Shown in pieces: positions 42,268 to 50,761 of a stretch of 64,000 bases of DNA. The notes beneath the pieces were generated by a model. That model had not been told where the DNA came from. It ran no database searches and was given only the letters and a program-made list of their open reading frames with translations. Within the stretch, counting starts at the first letter, position 1, and the number at the start of each line of letters is the position of its first letter. A program made the position numbers and the translations under genes. This stretch comes from an uncultured Bacteroidales bacterium (GTDB taxonomy: Bacteria > Bacteroidota > Bacteroidia > Bacteroidales > Paludibacteraceae): NCBI GenBank assembly GCA_902784585.1, contig CACZVM010000003.1, forward strand, positions 124,001 through 188,000, written 5' to 3'.

Positions 42268-43599
42268 ATGAAAATCAAACCGTTTCGTGGTATACGACCG
42301 CCAAAGGAGTTGGTGGAAAAGGTAAGCAGTCGTCCGTACGACGTGCTCAACTCGGAAGAGGCACGCGCAGAAGCTGCGGGCAATGAGATGAGTCTGTATC
42401 ATATCATCAAACCCGAGATCAATTTTGAGCCGGGTACGGATGAGCATGACCCGCGTGTATATCTGGAAGCCAAACAACAATTCCAGCGTTTTAAGCTGAA
42501 AGGCTGGTTGGTGCAAGACCAAGAGGAGAAATACTATGTATACGCGCAGACCATTCTGGGCGGTCAGCCATCAGCCATCAGCCGTCAGCAAGATAAGACA
42601 CAGTACGGACTGGTGGTAGGAGCATGGGTGGATGACTATCTGGAGGGACGCATCAAGAAACATGAGTTGACGCGTCGCGACAAAGAGGAAGACCGTATGA
42701 AACATGTGCGTACGCTGAATGCGAACATGGAACCGGTGTTCTTTGCCTACCCTCACCGCGATGACCTCGATGCCATCGTAGCAGAAGTGACCAAAGGTGA
42801 GCCGGAATATGATTTCGTAGCAGCACCTGAGGGCTTCCGTCACACGTTCTGGGTGATTGACGACAAGGCGACAATAGAAAAGATCACAAAGATCTTTGCT
42901 GAGATTCCAGCAATGTATATCGCAGACGGACACCATAGAAGCGCTGCTGCCGCCAGAGTCGGCAGCGAGCTAAAAATGAGCACAGCAAAGCTGCTCAATG
43001 ATGAAATGAGCGCGACAAAGTCGCTCAATGATGTTCCCGAATACGAGTTCTTTATGGCGGTGTGCTTCCCAGACAACCAACTCAACATCATCGACTACAA
43101 CCGCGTGGTGAAGGACCTGAACGGGCTGACGGAAGAGGAATTCATCAAGGCACTCGAGGAGGACTTTATTGTTAAATGTTATAATGGTGACGCTTCGCTT
43201 AATGGTGAAAATGGTGTAAAGCCTAAAGGCTTGCATAATTTCTCGCTCTATCTGGGCGGAAAATGGTACTCGCTGACGGCAAAGGAAGGTCGTTACAATG
43301 ACGCAGATCCGATAGGTGTGCTGGACGTGACTATCTCAAGCAACCTGATTCTAGACAAGATACTCGGCATCAAAGACCTAAGAAGCGACAAACGCATCGA
43401 CTTTGTGGGCGGTATACGCGGCCTGGGAGAACTGGAACGGAGAGTGGACAGCGGCGAGATGAAGATGGCACTCGCCCTCTACCCCGTGACCATGCAGCAG
43501 ATCATCGACATCGCCGACTCAGGAAATATCATGCCACCGAAGACAACGTGGTTTGAGCCGAAGCTGCGGAGCGGACTGGTGGTGCATGAGTTGGACTGA
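42268..43599 (+). CDS. DUF1015 family protein
   Basis: A 443-residue cytoplasmic protein. It starts MKIKPFRGIRPPKELVEKVS then SRPYDVLNSEEARAEAAGN, the DUF1015 hallmark, and contains MYIADGHHRSAAAARVG and the end SGNIMPPKTTWFEPKLRSGL. In other Bacteroidota the family neighbours serine biosynthesis genes; here it lies between bactofilin and porE. The biochemical role is uncertain. Three stretches look like repeat inserts: residues about 100-109 (GQPSAISRQQDK), 236-257 (two tandem 10-residue units MSTAKLLNDE and MSATKSLNDV) and 303-318 (NGDASLNGENGVKPKG). Confidence 0.9.
   Translation: MKIKPFRGIRPPKELVEKVSSRPYDVLNSEEARAEAAGNEMSLYHIIKPEINFEPGTDEHDPRVYLEAKQQFQRFKLKGWLVQDQEEKYYVYAQTILGGQPSAISRQQDKTQYGLVVGAWVDDYLEGRIKKHELTRRDKEEDRMKHVRTLNANMEPVFFAYPHRDDLDAIVAEVTKGEPEYDFVAAPEGFRHTFWVIDDKATIEKITKIFAEIPAMYIADGHHRSAAAARVGSELKMSTAKLLNDEMSATKSLNDVPEYEFFMAVCFPDNQLNIIDYNRVVKDLNGLTEEEFIKALEEDFIVKCYNGDASLNGENGVKPKGLHNFSLYLGGKWYSLTAKEGRYNDADPIGVLDVTISSNLILDKILGIKDLRSDKRIDFVGGIRGLGELERRVDSGEMKMALALYPVTMQQIIDIADSGNIMPPKTTWFEPKLRSGLVVHELD
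42565..42594 (+). repeat. In-frame CAGCCATCAGCC repeat in DUF1015
   Basis: GTCAGCCATCAGCCATCAGC then CGTCAGCA encodes QPSAISRQQ. Tandem CAGCCAT words keep the frame. Confidence 0.75.
42973..43035 (+). repeat. Tandem palindromic 30-bp element in DUF1015
   Basis: Two adjacent 30-bp units, each AATGAGC-hairpin-GCTCAATGATG. The hairpins are GAGCACAGC-AAA-GCTGCTC and GAGCGCGAC-AAA-GTCGCTC, with changes on one arm matched on the other. They encode MSTAKLLNDE and MSATKSLNDV. Confidence 0.85.
43177..43226 (+). repeat. In-frame AATGGTGA/hairpin repeat in DUF1015
   Basis: TATAATGGTGACGCTTCGC then TTAATGGTGAAAATGGTGT and a hairpin AAGCC-TAAA-GGCTT encode YNGDASLNGENGVKPKGLH. TATAATGGTG-type words also occur in the intergenic block at 61950-61985 in reverse. 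Confidence 0.7.
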
Positions 43600-43632
43600 A
43601 ATTAAGAACTGAAAATTAAGAATTAAGAATTG
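43598..43632 (+). repeat. AATTAAGAATT spacer repeat before porE
   Basis: AATTAAGAACTGAAAATTAA then GAATTAAGAATTGAG. The TTG start of porE lies at its end. Confidence 0.75.
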
Positions 43633-45705
43633 AGAAATTCTCAACACATATTAGTCTTTTGTCTATTGTCCATTGTGCTGTGTCTGAGCGGGTGCTCTAT
43701 TCAGCAGCGTATCAAACGGGCTGACAAGAAGTTCGCCATCGGCGAGTATTACATTGCCGGGGACATCTACAAGCAATGTTACGGCCGGTTGTCGATGAAG
43801 AAAGAGCGACAACTAAAAGGCTACGTGGCATACCGTCAGGGCGAGTGTTACCGCCTGATCAATAACCCGCGTGCGGCTAACTGCTATCAGAGTGCACTAC
43901 GCTGCAAATACCATCTGCAGGACTCGACTATCTTTCTGCACGCCGGACAGGTGCTGCAATACCAAGGCAAATACAAAGATGCCGCCAAGAGTTACGAACT
44001 CTACCTGCAGTCACACCCTGACAACTACGTAGCGCAGGCCGGTAAGTACGCCTGCCAGAAGATGGACGAATGGCGGAAGCAAACAAGCAGATATAAAGTA
44101 GCCGAGGCGAAGGAGTTTAACCAAAAGCGTACAAGTAACTTCGCACCGATGTTTATAGGTAATCAAAGTGATGCGCTGATGTTCACCACGAACCGTCAGG
44201 AGAAGCAGAAAGGCGGCAAGAAGAGCCTGAAGCGACCGAGCAACGTGACCGGACAACCGATCTTCCAACTCTACCAGACGCGCCAGAACGCCGCCGGCAA
44301 ATGGGAGGACATCGAGATGGTAGAAGGACTGACGGGTGAAGGCAGCGATAGCGGAGAGCAGAAGAACGACTCGACCGACAGCAAACAAGGCGGTTCAGCC
44401 GAGATGGGTGTATGTAACTTCTCGAGTGACGGCCGTACGATGTACTTCACCTATTCGAAACCCATCAACGGTAAAGACCTCGGGGCAAAGATATGCAAGA
44501 GTGAGCGTGCCAGCGGTGAGTGGGGCGAGGCGCAAGAGGTAATCCTCTTCCGCGACAGTTCGATCACCGTAGGTCACCCTGCACTGAGCAACACCGGTGA
44601 CACGCTGTATTTCGTGAGTGACGCTGCCGGCGGGCAAGGCGGAAAAGATATCTGGATGGCAGAACTGGAAAGTGACCAGTGGGTGAACGTACAGCCCCTA
44701 CCCGCCTCTATCAACACTTCGGCGGACGAGATGTATCCGTACGTGCATGCCGACGGCACGCTGTATTTTGCGAGCAACGGTCACCCGGGCTACGGAGGAC
44801 TGGACCTGTATAAAGCCACAATAGACAGCACCGTGACCGATTCGACCGTTTGGGTGGTTTACAACCTGGGCGCACCGTTCAACACCAACGGCGATGACTT
44901 CGGCATCACCTTTGACGGCATGACGCAGAACGGTTTCTTCTCGTCGAACAGAAACGACAAGAAGGGATATGACAAGATATACCGTTTCTGGCTGCCGGAG
45001 ATGGAGTTTATTGCCGAAGGACTGATCACGGACGAGCAGGGCGAACCGGTGGCGGATGCCAAGCTGCGTCTGGTGGGCAGCGACGGTACAAACAGCAAAC
45101 TGAGCGCAAGGCGTGACGGAACATACAAGATCAAACTGAAACGCGACGTCAAATATATCATGCTGGTTACAGCCCGCGGTTATCTGAACAGCAAAGAGCA
45201 ATGGAACACGCTGGGCATGAAAGACAGCAAGGCCTATGAGATGAACTTCGTGCTCAACCCCATCAGCAGGCCTGTGACGATGAACAACATCTTCTACGAG
45301 TTCGGTCGTTGGGAGTTGACAAAAGCCTCAGAGGAAGAACTGCTGAGCCTCGTAAAACTGCTGCAAGACAACCCCAATATCACCATCGAACTATCGGCAC
45401 ACACCGACATGAAGGGTAACGAACAGTTCAACCAGGAGTTGTCACAGAAACGTGCACAGAGCTGTTGTGACTTCCTGATCAAGCACGGCATAGAGCGAGA
45501 GCGGTTGACGCCAGTAGGTTACGGCAAGCAACGTCCTGTGGTGGCCGACAAGGCGCTGCACACGCGTTATCCGTTTATCCCGCAAGAACAGGCACTGGAC
45601 GAGTCCTTCATCCTCTCGCTGCCGGCAGACAAGCAGGAGATATGCAACCAGATCAACCGTAGAACGGAATTTAAGGTAGTGAAAACAACGTATAAGTTGT
45701 ATTGA
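43630..45705 (+). CDS. porE: T9SS outer-membrane-associated lipoprotein PorE
   Basis: A 691-residue lipoprotein (TTG start; lipobox LSGC with Cys at 22). Domains in order: TPR-like repeats at about 25-150 (FAIGEYYIAGDIYKQCYG, YKDAAKSYELYLQSHPDNY), a WD40/PD40-type beta-propeller at about 165-455 (FSSDGRTMYFTYSKP, ALSNTGDTLYFVSDAAGGQG, YVHADGTLYFASNGHPGYGG), a carboxypeptidase-regulatory-like domain at about 458-545, and a C-terminal OmpA domain (ELSAHTDMKGNEQFNQELSQ, then GYGKQRPV). This order is that of PorE, which in Porphyromonas gingivalis binds peptidoglycan and is needed for type IX secretion. It precedes thyA behind a repeat spacer. Confidence 0.9.
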   Translation: MRNSQHILVFCLLSIVLCLSGCSIQQRIKRADKKFAIGEYYIAGDIYKQCYGRLSMKKERQLKGYVAYRQGECYRLINNPRAANCYQSALRCKYHLQDSTIFLHAGQVLQYQGKYKDAAKSYELYLQSHPDNYVAQAGKYACQKMDEWRKQTSRYKVAEAKEFNQKRTSNFAPMFIGNQSDALMFTTNRQEKQKGGKKSLKRPSNVTGQPIFQLYQTRQNAAGKWEDIEMVEGLTGEGSDSGEQKNDSTDSKQGGSAEMGVCNFSSDGRTMYFTYSKPINGKDLGAKICKSERASGEWGEAQEVILFRDSSITVGHPALSNTGDTLYFVSDAAGGQGGKDIWMAELESDQWVNVQPLPASINTSADEMYPYVHADGTLYFASNGHPGYGGLDLYKATIDSTVTDSTVWVVYNLGAPFNTNGDDFGITFDGMTQNGFFSSNRNDKKGYDKIYRFWLPEMEFIAEGLITDEQGEPVADAKLRLVGSDGTNSKLSARRDGTYKIKLKRDVKYIMLVTARGYLNSKEQWNTLGMKDSKAYEMNFVLNPISRPVTMNNIFYEFGRWELTKASEEELLSLVKLLQDNPNITIELSAHTDMKGNEQFNQELSQKRAQSCCDFLIKHGIERERLTPVGYGKQRPVVADKALHTRYPFIPQEQALDESFILSLPADKQEICNQINRRTEFKVVKTTYKLY

Positions 45706-45737
45706 TTGGTAATTGGTAATTGGTAATTGGTAATTTT
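45704..45737 (+). repeat. ATTGGTAATTGGT spacer repeat before thyA
   Basis: Four copies of ATTGGTA in tandem between porE and the thyA ATG. Confidence 0.85.
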
Positions 45738-46532
45738 ATGCAACAATACCTTGATTTATGTAAAAGAGTGCTGGAAGAAGGCGTGGAGAAGCATGACCGT
45801 ACCGGAACAGGTACGTTGTCGGTGTTCGGCCATCAGATGCGGTTCCACATGGAAGACGGTTTTCCGCTGCTGACAACGAAGAAGCTGCACCTGAAATCCA
45901 TCATCTATGAGTTGTTGTGGTTCCTACAGGGCGACACCAACGTGAAATATCTGCAAGAACACGGCGTGCGTATCTGGAATGAGTGGGCCGACGAGAATGG
46001 TGAACTGGGCCCCGTCTATGGTCATCAGTGGCGTGCATGGCCGGACTATAACGGTGGTACGATAGACCAGATCAGCAAGGTGGTGGAACAGATCAAGACT
46101 AATCCCGACAGTCGCCGACTGATTGTCAGTGCATGGAACGTAGCGGAGGTAGACCGTATGGCCCTGCCACCGTGCCACACGCTGTTTCAGTTCTACGTAG
46201 CAGACGGACGTCTGTCGCTGCAATTGTATCAGCGCAGTGCCGATATCTTCCTTGGAGTACCCTTTAACATCGCCAGTTACGCCCTGCTGCTACAGATGAT
46301 GGCACAAGTGACCGGACTGAAGGTGGGTGACTATATTCACACGCTGGGCGATGCACATATCTATCTGAACCACCTGGAGCAGGTACGTCTGCAATTGACG
46401 CGTGAACCGCGCAAACTGCCGCAGATGATGATCAACCCCGATGTGAAGGATCTGTTTGGCTTCCAATACGAAGACTTCAAGCTGGAAGGTTATGACCCTC
46501 ACCCACATATAGCCGGCGTGGTGGCGGTTTAA
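45738..46532 (+). CDS. thyA: Thymidylate synthase
   Basis: 264 residues from [15 protein letters not shown]; a GTG six codons upstream would translate repeat sequence and is rejected. The motifs are complete: [16 protein letters not shown], the Arg region [13 protein letters not shown], the catalytic Cys in [13 protein letters not shown], and [20 protein letters not shown]. It makes dTMP from dUMP with methylene-tetrahydrofolate. The next gene, folA, recycles the dihydrofolate it produces. The length is typical of the short ThyA form. Confidence 0.98.
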   Translation: MQQYLDLCKRVLEEGVEKHDRTGTGTLSVFGHQMRFHMEDGFPLLTTKKLHLKSIIYELLWFLQGDTNVKYLQEHGVRIWNEWADENGELGPVYGHQWRAWPDYNGGTIDQISKVVEQIKTNPDSRRLIVSAWNVAEVDRMALPPCHTLFQFYVADGRLSLQLYQRSADIFLGVPFNIASYALLLQMMAQVTGLKVGDYIHTLGDAHIYLNHLEQVRLQLTREPRKLPQMMINPDVKDLFGFQYEDFKLEGYDPHPHIAGVVAV

Positions 46533-46578
46533 ATAAATTAAGAATTAAAAATTCAAAATTAAGAATTAAAAATTAAGA
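46533..46578 (+). repeat. AATTAAGAATTAAAA spacer repeat before folA
   Basis: AATTAAGAATTAAAAATTCA then AAATTAAGAATTAAAAATTA, ending at the folA ATG. Confidence 0.8.
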
Positions 46579-47067
46579 ATGGTTTCTCTTATTGTAGCTA
46601 TAGCAGAGAATTACGCGATCGGGAAGAAAGGCAACTTGCTATGCCATCTGCCTAACGACCTGAAGCACTTCAAGCAAGTGACCAGCGGAAAGACGGTGCT
46701 GATGGGTGAGCGTACGTTCTTCTCGCTGCCCCGCCATCCGCTGCCTAACCGCCGTAATATCGTCATCACCGACCAAGCGGGCAAGACCTTTGAAGGCGCA
46801 GAAGCCGCCTACTCCATCCCTGAGGCACTGGCACTGGTGTGCCCAGACGAGGAGGCTTTCGTCATCGGTGGCGGTATGATCTACCGGCAGATGATGCCTC
46901 TGTGCGACAAACTGTATATCACTCATATTCACCACAGTTGGGAAGATGCCGACACGTTCTTCCCAGTGATAGACCCGCAAGTATGGCAACAGACGGCCGC
47001 CGAACGACACGAAGCTGATGAGGCGAATCCATATGCATACACGTTTGCAGAATATAAGAAACGGTAA
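46579..47067 (+). CDS. folA: Dihydrofolate reductase
   Basis: 162 residues. SLIVAIAENYAIGKKGNLLC then HLPNDLKHFKQVTSGKTVLM shows the substrate and NADPH-binding loop, the catalytic acid (D in PNDLKHF) and the GKTVLMGERT motif. FVIGGGMIYRQMMPLCDKLY completes the family pattern. It reduces dihydrofolate formed by ThyA. Its stop is 5 bp before the next gene's ATG. Confidence 0.97.
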   Translation: MVSLIVAIAENYAIGKKGNLLCHLPNDLKHFKQVTSGKTVLMGERTFFSLPRHPLPNRRNIVITDQAGKTFEGAEAAYSIPEALALVCPDEEAFVIGGGMIYRQMMPLCDKLYITHIHHSWEDADTFFPVIDPQVWQQTAAERHEADEANPYAYTFAEYKKR

Positions 47068-47071
47068 TACC

Positions 47072-48322
47072 ATGCGTCTCGGTTCACTCATAGTATTTCT
47101 CTGTTGCGCCCTCAGCCTGAGCGGCACGGTGTATCGTGGTCAGGTAGTAGACGAGAAAGGGCTCGGCATCGGTTATGCCACCGTGTATCCGGAGCAATAC
47201 CCTGAATTGGGCACAGCTACCAATGATGCCGGTTTCTTTGTGTTCGAAGCCGAGCTGGACGAGAGCAGTCCTGTCATCATCAGTTTTATCGGCTATGAGA
47301 AAGCAAAGGTGGCTGCCAGCGAACTAGACGTCATCACTCTGCGTGAGCAGCCTATTGCACTAGAAGAGACCGTGGTGGCAGCAAAGGCCAGCAAGCAGCG
47401 CAACAAACGCAAACAGATGGCGGCATTGCTGCACGCCGTGTACGTCAAGCTCTGCGAGGAGTTTGACACGCCCAATGCTCGATATCGGGTGGTGAGCGAC
47501 GTAGCGATGCAGAGCGATGGCAGTACGTGGGGCATGGAGCAGATGATTGCCAATGTGGTGGTGCTGCCGGAGCAATGTAAAGACGGCAACGACTCGGTGC
47601 AGTGGCAAGGACAATACTGCAAGCGCTTCTTCCCTGCCGAGAAACGTGCACAAGCCGACACAATACTGGCTGGGCAGAGCCTGGAGCGACTGGAGAAGAA
47701 GCAGAAAGAGAAATACATGCGCAAAGCCGTCAATGCCATCGATTCGGGCGTGGTGGTGCATCGTACCCTGTTTAAGATGGGTAACATGCGGCATAACTTT
47801 GAGGAAGCGATGAACGACTTGCGACACTGGCGGGTGAGCAACGAGTCGGAAGGCGAGACGGTGCTGACGCATACCGAGACCATCAGCAAATATCTGGGAT
47901 GTCTGAAGATCACCTTCAAGCGCCATTACATCGTCGATTCACGGACCTATGCCGTACGCCGCTTCTCGGAGCACGCGGATGTAGTGATCACTATACCGTT
48001 TGGTGTAAAGCTGAATGCCGACCAACTGCAACTGCTCAACCTCATTAACATGGGTGAAACGCAGATAGAGAAATTCAGGCTGAAGAAGATGCGTGCCTCT
48101 GTGGACTACAACACGATCTATCAGCGTCGCGACGGACGGCTGTATATCAAAGAGAAAAACCTGATTGCCGATGCACATATCATAGGCACCAAAAAACGCG
48201 AGATACCAGTATTGGTGCGCGCTACACAACACGTGACCGACCTGCAGACAAGTGGAGTGAAACCGCTGAGCAAGAAACAGATCACACATCGCCTGGAGAG
48301 ACAGATAGTAGAAATATACTAA
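47072..48322 (+). CDS. Carboxypeptidase-regulatory-domain protein, secreted
   Basis: About 416 residues from the ATG at 47072, which opens a signal peptide (MRLGSLIVFLCCALSLSGTV); an upstream in-frame ATG lies inside folA. Residues about 22-95 form a CarboxypepD_reg-like beta-sandwich (GQVVDEKGLGIGYATVYPEQ, ATNDAGFFVFEAEL, ISFIGYEK, and ALEETVVAAK). The rest, Lys-rich and alpha/beta, resembles the DUF5686-like portion of such proteins without barrel segments. The function is unknown; location in the periplasm or outer membrane is inferred. Confidence 0.8.
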   Translation: MRLGSLIVFLCCALSLSGTVYRGQVVDEKGLGIGYATVYPEQYPELGTATNDAGFFVFEAELDESSPVIISFIGYEKAKVAASELDVITLREQPIALEETVVAAKASKQRNKRKQMAALLHAVYVKLCEEFDTPNARYRVVSDVAMQSDGSTWGMEQMIANVVVLPEQCKDGNDSVQWQGQYCKRFFPAEKRAQADTILAGQSLERLEKKQKEKYMRKAVNAIDSGVVVHRTLFKMGNMRHNFEEAMNDLRHWRVSNESEGETVLTHTETISKYLGCLKITFKRHYIVDSRTYAVRRFSEHADVVITIPFGVKLNADQLQLLNLINMGETQIEKFRLKKMRASVDYNTIYQRRDGRLYIKEKNLIADAHIIGTKKREIPVLVRATQHVTDLQTSGVKPLSKKQITHRLERQIVEIY

Positions 48323-48329
48323 ACAACAT

Positions 48330-48540
48330 ACCTTATGGCAACCAAGAAACCGTTTACTTCGTGCTTCCCGCCTACAATAAAGAGGCGAACATCAACAAGC
48401 AGAAAGCCGTGGTCTTGGCTGCAACTGAAAGGACGTGAACCGTAGAATCCGGAAGATCATTGGTGGTCTACCGGCCGAGTATAGATACTACGACATGAGT
48501 CCGATCATCGAGAAAGTACTAAATATGATGAATAAATAAT
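48330..48540 (+). pseudogene. Decayed gene remnants, one resembling a glycosyltransferase start
   Basis: No intact frame covers this gap. One frame at about 48344-48436 reads GNQETVYFVLPAYNKEANIN then KQKAVVLAATERT and stop; the VYFVLPAYNKEANI part is the typical start of a family 2 glycosyltransferase. After a shift, another frame at about 48439-48538 reads RRIRKIIGGLPAEYRYYDMS then PIIEKVLNMMNK and stop, which looks like a true protein C-terminus of unknown family. They may be the two ends of one deleted gene or parts of two. It lies just upstream of rho. Confidence 0.6.
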
Positions 48541-48548
48541 CAAAATAT

Positions 48549-50342
48549 ATGGGATACGAATTACAAAAACTAGAGCGCATGTCGCTCGAACAAGTGAGAG
48601 AAATTGCTGAACAGATGGGACTTCATCCACGTCGCAGCCAATCGATCCGTGAGATCAGTTATGCCATCCTCGATGCGCAGGCTGACAACCGTGCGGCTGT
48701 GGTACAAGCCAAAGAGGAAGCCCGTGAGGCGGCAGGCAAACCGTCGAAGCGGGAACGCGTACGCGGAGTGAACCGCAGCAGTACCAAGGTCAACACAACG
48801 AACATGAAGAGTGAACACGTGTTGGCCACTGTGGGTACGGAGCGTGAACAGATGGATGAGATGCAAGAACAACTGAAAGCCAATAACCATAAACCTAACC
48901 GCACGGTACAGGCCGTAGAGTCGCGTCTGCCATTAGCGCCTATCAACGAGGCGGAAGCAGTCAAAGAGAGTGCACCTGCAGCTGCACCTGTACAAGCGGA
49001 AGCGCCCAAGAAACGCGGACGCAAGAAAAAGGCAGCAGAGCCCGTAGCAGAAGAGCCGGCACAGCAACCCCAGCCTGCCGAGCCTGCACAAGCGGAAGCA
49101 CCCAAGAAACGCGGACGCAAGAAGAAGACAGCAGAGCCCGTGGCAGAAGAACCGGCACAGCAGTCTGCAGAGACCGTGACGGTAAACAAAGCAGATGCTG
49201 CTTTTGAGGTACCCAGTCTGGGAGAGAACGTGATTGCTATGGGTACACTGGAATGTGCCCCTGACGGCTACGGTTTTCTGCGTTCGGCCGACTACAACTA
49301 CCTGAGCAGTCCGGACGATGTGTATGTAAGCAAAGAGCAAGTGCGTCAATACGGCCTCAAGCCAGGTGACACCATTGAATGTTCCATCCGCGTGAACCCG
49401 CAGCCGGACAAGTACTTCCCCATGGACAAGGTAATCCGCATAAATGGTTTGGCACCAGAGAAAGCCAAGCAACGGGTGGCCTTTGAGAACCTGATTCCAC
49501 TCTTCCCTGATCAGAAATTCAAACTCTGTACAGGTCACAACGATCCGCTCAGCGTACGTATCATTGACCTGTTCGCCCCCATCGGTAAGGGTCAGCGCGG
49601 CCTGATCGTGGCTCAACCGAAGACCGGTAAGACGGTACTGCTCAAAGAACTGGCCAATGCCATTCTGAAGAACAACCCCGAGGTATATATGATCATTCTG
49701 CTCATCGACGAGCGCCCGGAGGAAGTGACTGACATGCAGCGCAGCGTCAATGCAGAGGTGATTGCTTCGACATTCGACGAACCGGCAGAAAACCATGTGA
49801 AGGTAGCAAATATTGTACATGAGAAAGCCAAACGACTGGTTGAGAGTGGTCATGACGTAGTGATCCTACTCGACTCCATCACTCGTCTGGCACGTGCGTA
49901 TAACACCGTTGCACCTTCCAGCGGTAAGGTATTGAGTGGTGGTGTAGAGGCACAAGCACTGCATAAACCCAAACGGTTCTTCGGTGCAGCCCGTAATATC
50001 GAGAACGGCGGTAGTCTGACCATTATTGCCACTGCGCTGACCGAGACCGGCAGTAAGATGGACGACCTGATCTTTGAAGAATTCAAGGGAACAGGTAATA
50101 TGGAGTTGCAGCTGGACCGTAAGTTGTCGAACCGTCGTATCTTCCCTGCCGTAGACATCCCTGCCTCAAGTACGCGTCGCGACGACTTGCTGCTGCCAGC
50201 GGATGTGCTAAGTAGGATGTGGCAGATACGCAAGCAACTAAGCGACATGAGCGGCCAGGAGGCAATGGAAAAACTGAAGAGCTACATGGAGCGCACCGAG
50301 GATAATGATGAGTTCCTGCTGGCTGTGAATGGCGCACGATGA
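48549..50342 (+). CDS. rho: Transcription termination factor Rho with disordered insert
   Basis: 597 residues, longer than the usual 420. The Rho_N helix bundle (residues about 1-50) is followed by a long low-complexity basic and Ala/Pro/Glu-rich region (about 60-215) containing two copies of [20 protein letters not shown]. Then come the CSD RNA-binding domain ([20 protein letters not shown]) and the RecA-type motor with the Walker [19 protein letters not shown], the Walker [17 protein letters not shown] and the R loop near [16 protein letters not shown]. It ends transcription at rut sites. An intrinsically disordered Rho insert is known in Bacteroides and has been linked to condensate formation. 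Its stop overlaps the aroQ start. Confidence 0.96.
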   Translation: MGYELQKLERMSLEQVREIAEQMGLHPRRSQSIREISYAILDAQADNRAAVVQAKEEAREAAGKPSKRERVRGVNRSSTKVNTTNMKSEHVLATVGTEREQMDEMQEQLKANNHKPNRTVQAVESRLPLAPINEAEAVKESAPAAAPVQAEAPKKRGRKKKAAEPVAEEPAQQPQPAEPAQAEAPKKRGRKKKTAEPVAEEPAQQSAETVTVNKADAAFEVPSLGENVIAMGTLECAPDGYGFLRSADYNYLSSPDDVYVSKEQVRQYGLKPGDTIECSIRVNPQPDKYFPMDKVIRINGLAPEKAKQRVAFENLIPLFPDQKFKLCTGHNDPLSVRIIDLFAPIGKGQRGLIVAQPKTGKTVLLKELANAILKNNPEVYMIILLIDERPEEVTDMQRSVNAEVIASTFDEPAENHVKVANIVHEKAKRLVESGHDVVILLDSITRLARAYNTVAPSSGKVLSGGVEAQALHKPKRFFGAARNIENGGSLTIIATALTETGSKMDDLIFEEFKGTGNMELQLDRKLSNRRIFPAVDIPASSTRRDDLLLPADVLSRMWQIRKQLSDMSGQEAMEKLKSYMERTEDNDEFLLAVNGAR

Positions 50343-50761
50343 AGATCTTAATACTCAACGGTCCTAATCTAAACCGCCTCGGACAACGTAAGCCCGAGTT
50401 GTACGGTACGAAGTCGATGGCACAGATTTTGCTGGATATTCAGCAAAACTGGCCGGACTTGCATCTGGTGTACTATCAGTCAAACCACGAGGGGGACCTG
50501 ATTGACCGGATACAAGACTTCGATGGCGATGGCATCGTTCTGAATGCCGGAGGCTACAGTCATACGAGTGTTGCACTGCGTGACGCGGTGGAAGAGTGTG
50601 ATGTACCAGTAGTTGAAGTGCACATCAGTGATATTACCAAGCGTGAGCCATTCCGGCAGACCAGTCTGCTCACGGGCGTATGCGCGCAGAGCATAATAGG
50701 TAAAGGAACAGCAGGCTACGGGCTGGCTGTCCATTGGATAATCTATGAAAAAAATAGTTAG
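50339..50761 (+). CDS. aroQ: 3-dehydroquinate dehydratase, type II
   Basis: 140 residues. [20 protein letters not shown] then YG holds the catalytic Tyr loop; [31 protein letters not shown] and [16 protein letters not shown] are the other active-site segments, with the catalytic His in VEVHISD. The third step of the shikimate pathway. It overlaps rho by 4 bp, and its last 17 bp overlap the following receptor gene. Confidence 0.97.
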   Translation: MKILILNGPNLNRLGQRKPELYGTKSMAQILLDIQQNWPDLHLVYYQSNHEGDLIDRIQDFDGDGIVLNAGGYSHTSVALRDAVEECDVPVVEVHISDITKREPFRQTSLLTGVCAQSIIGKGTAGYGLAVHWIIYEKNS

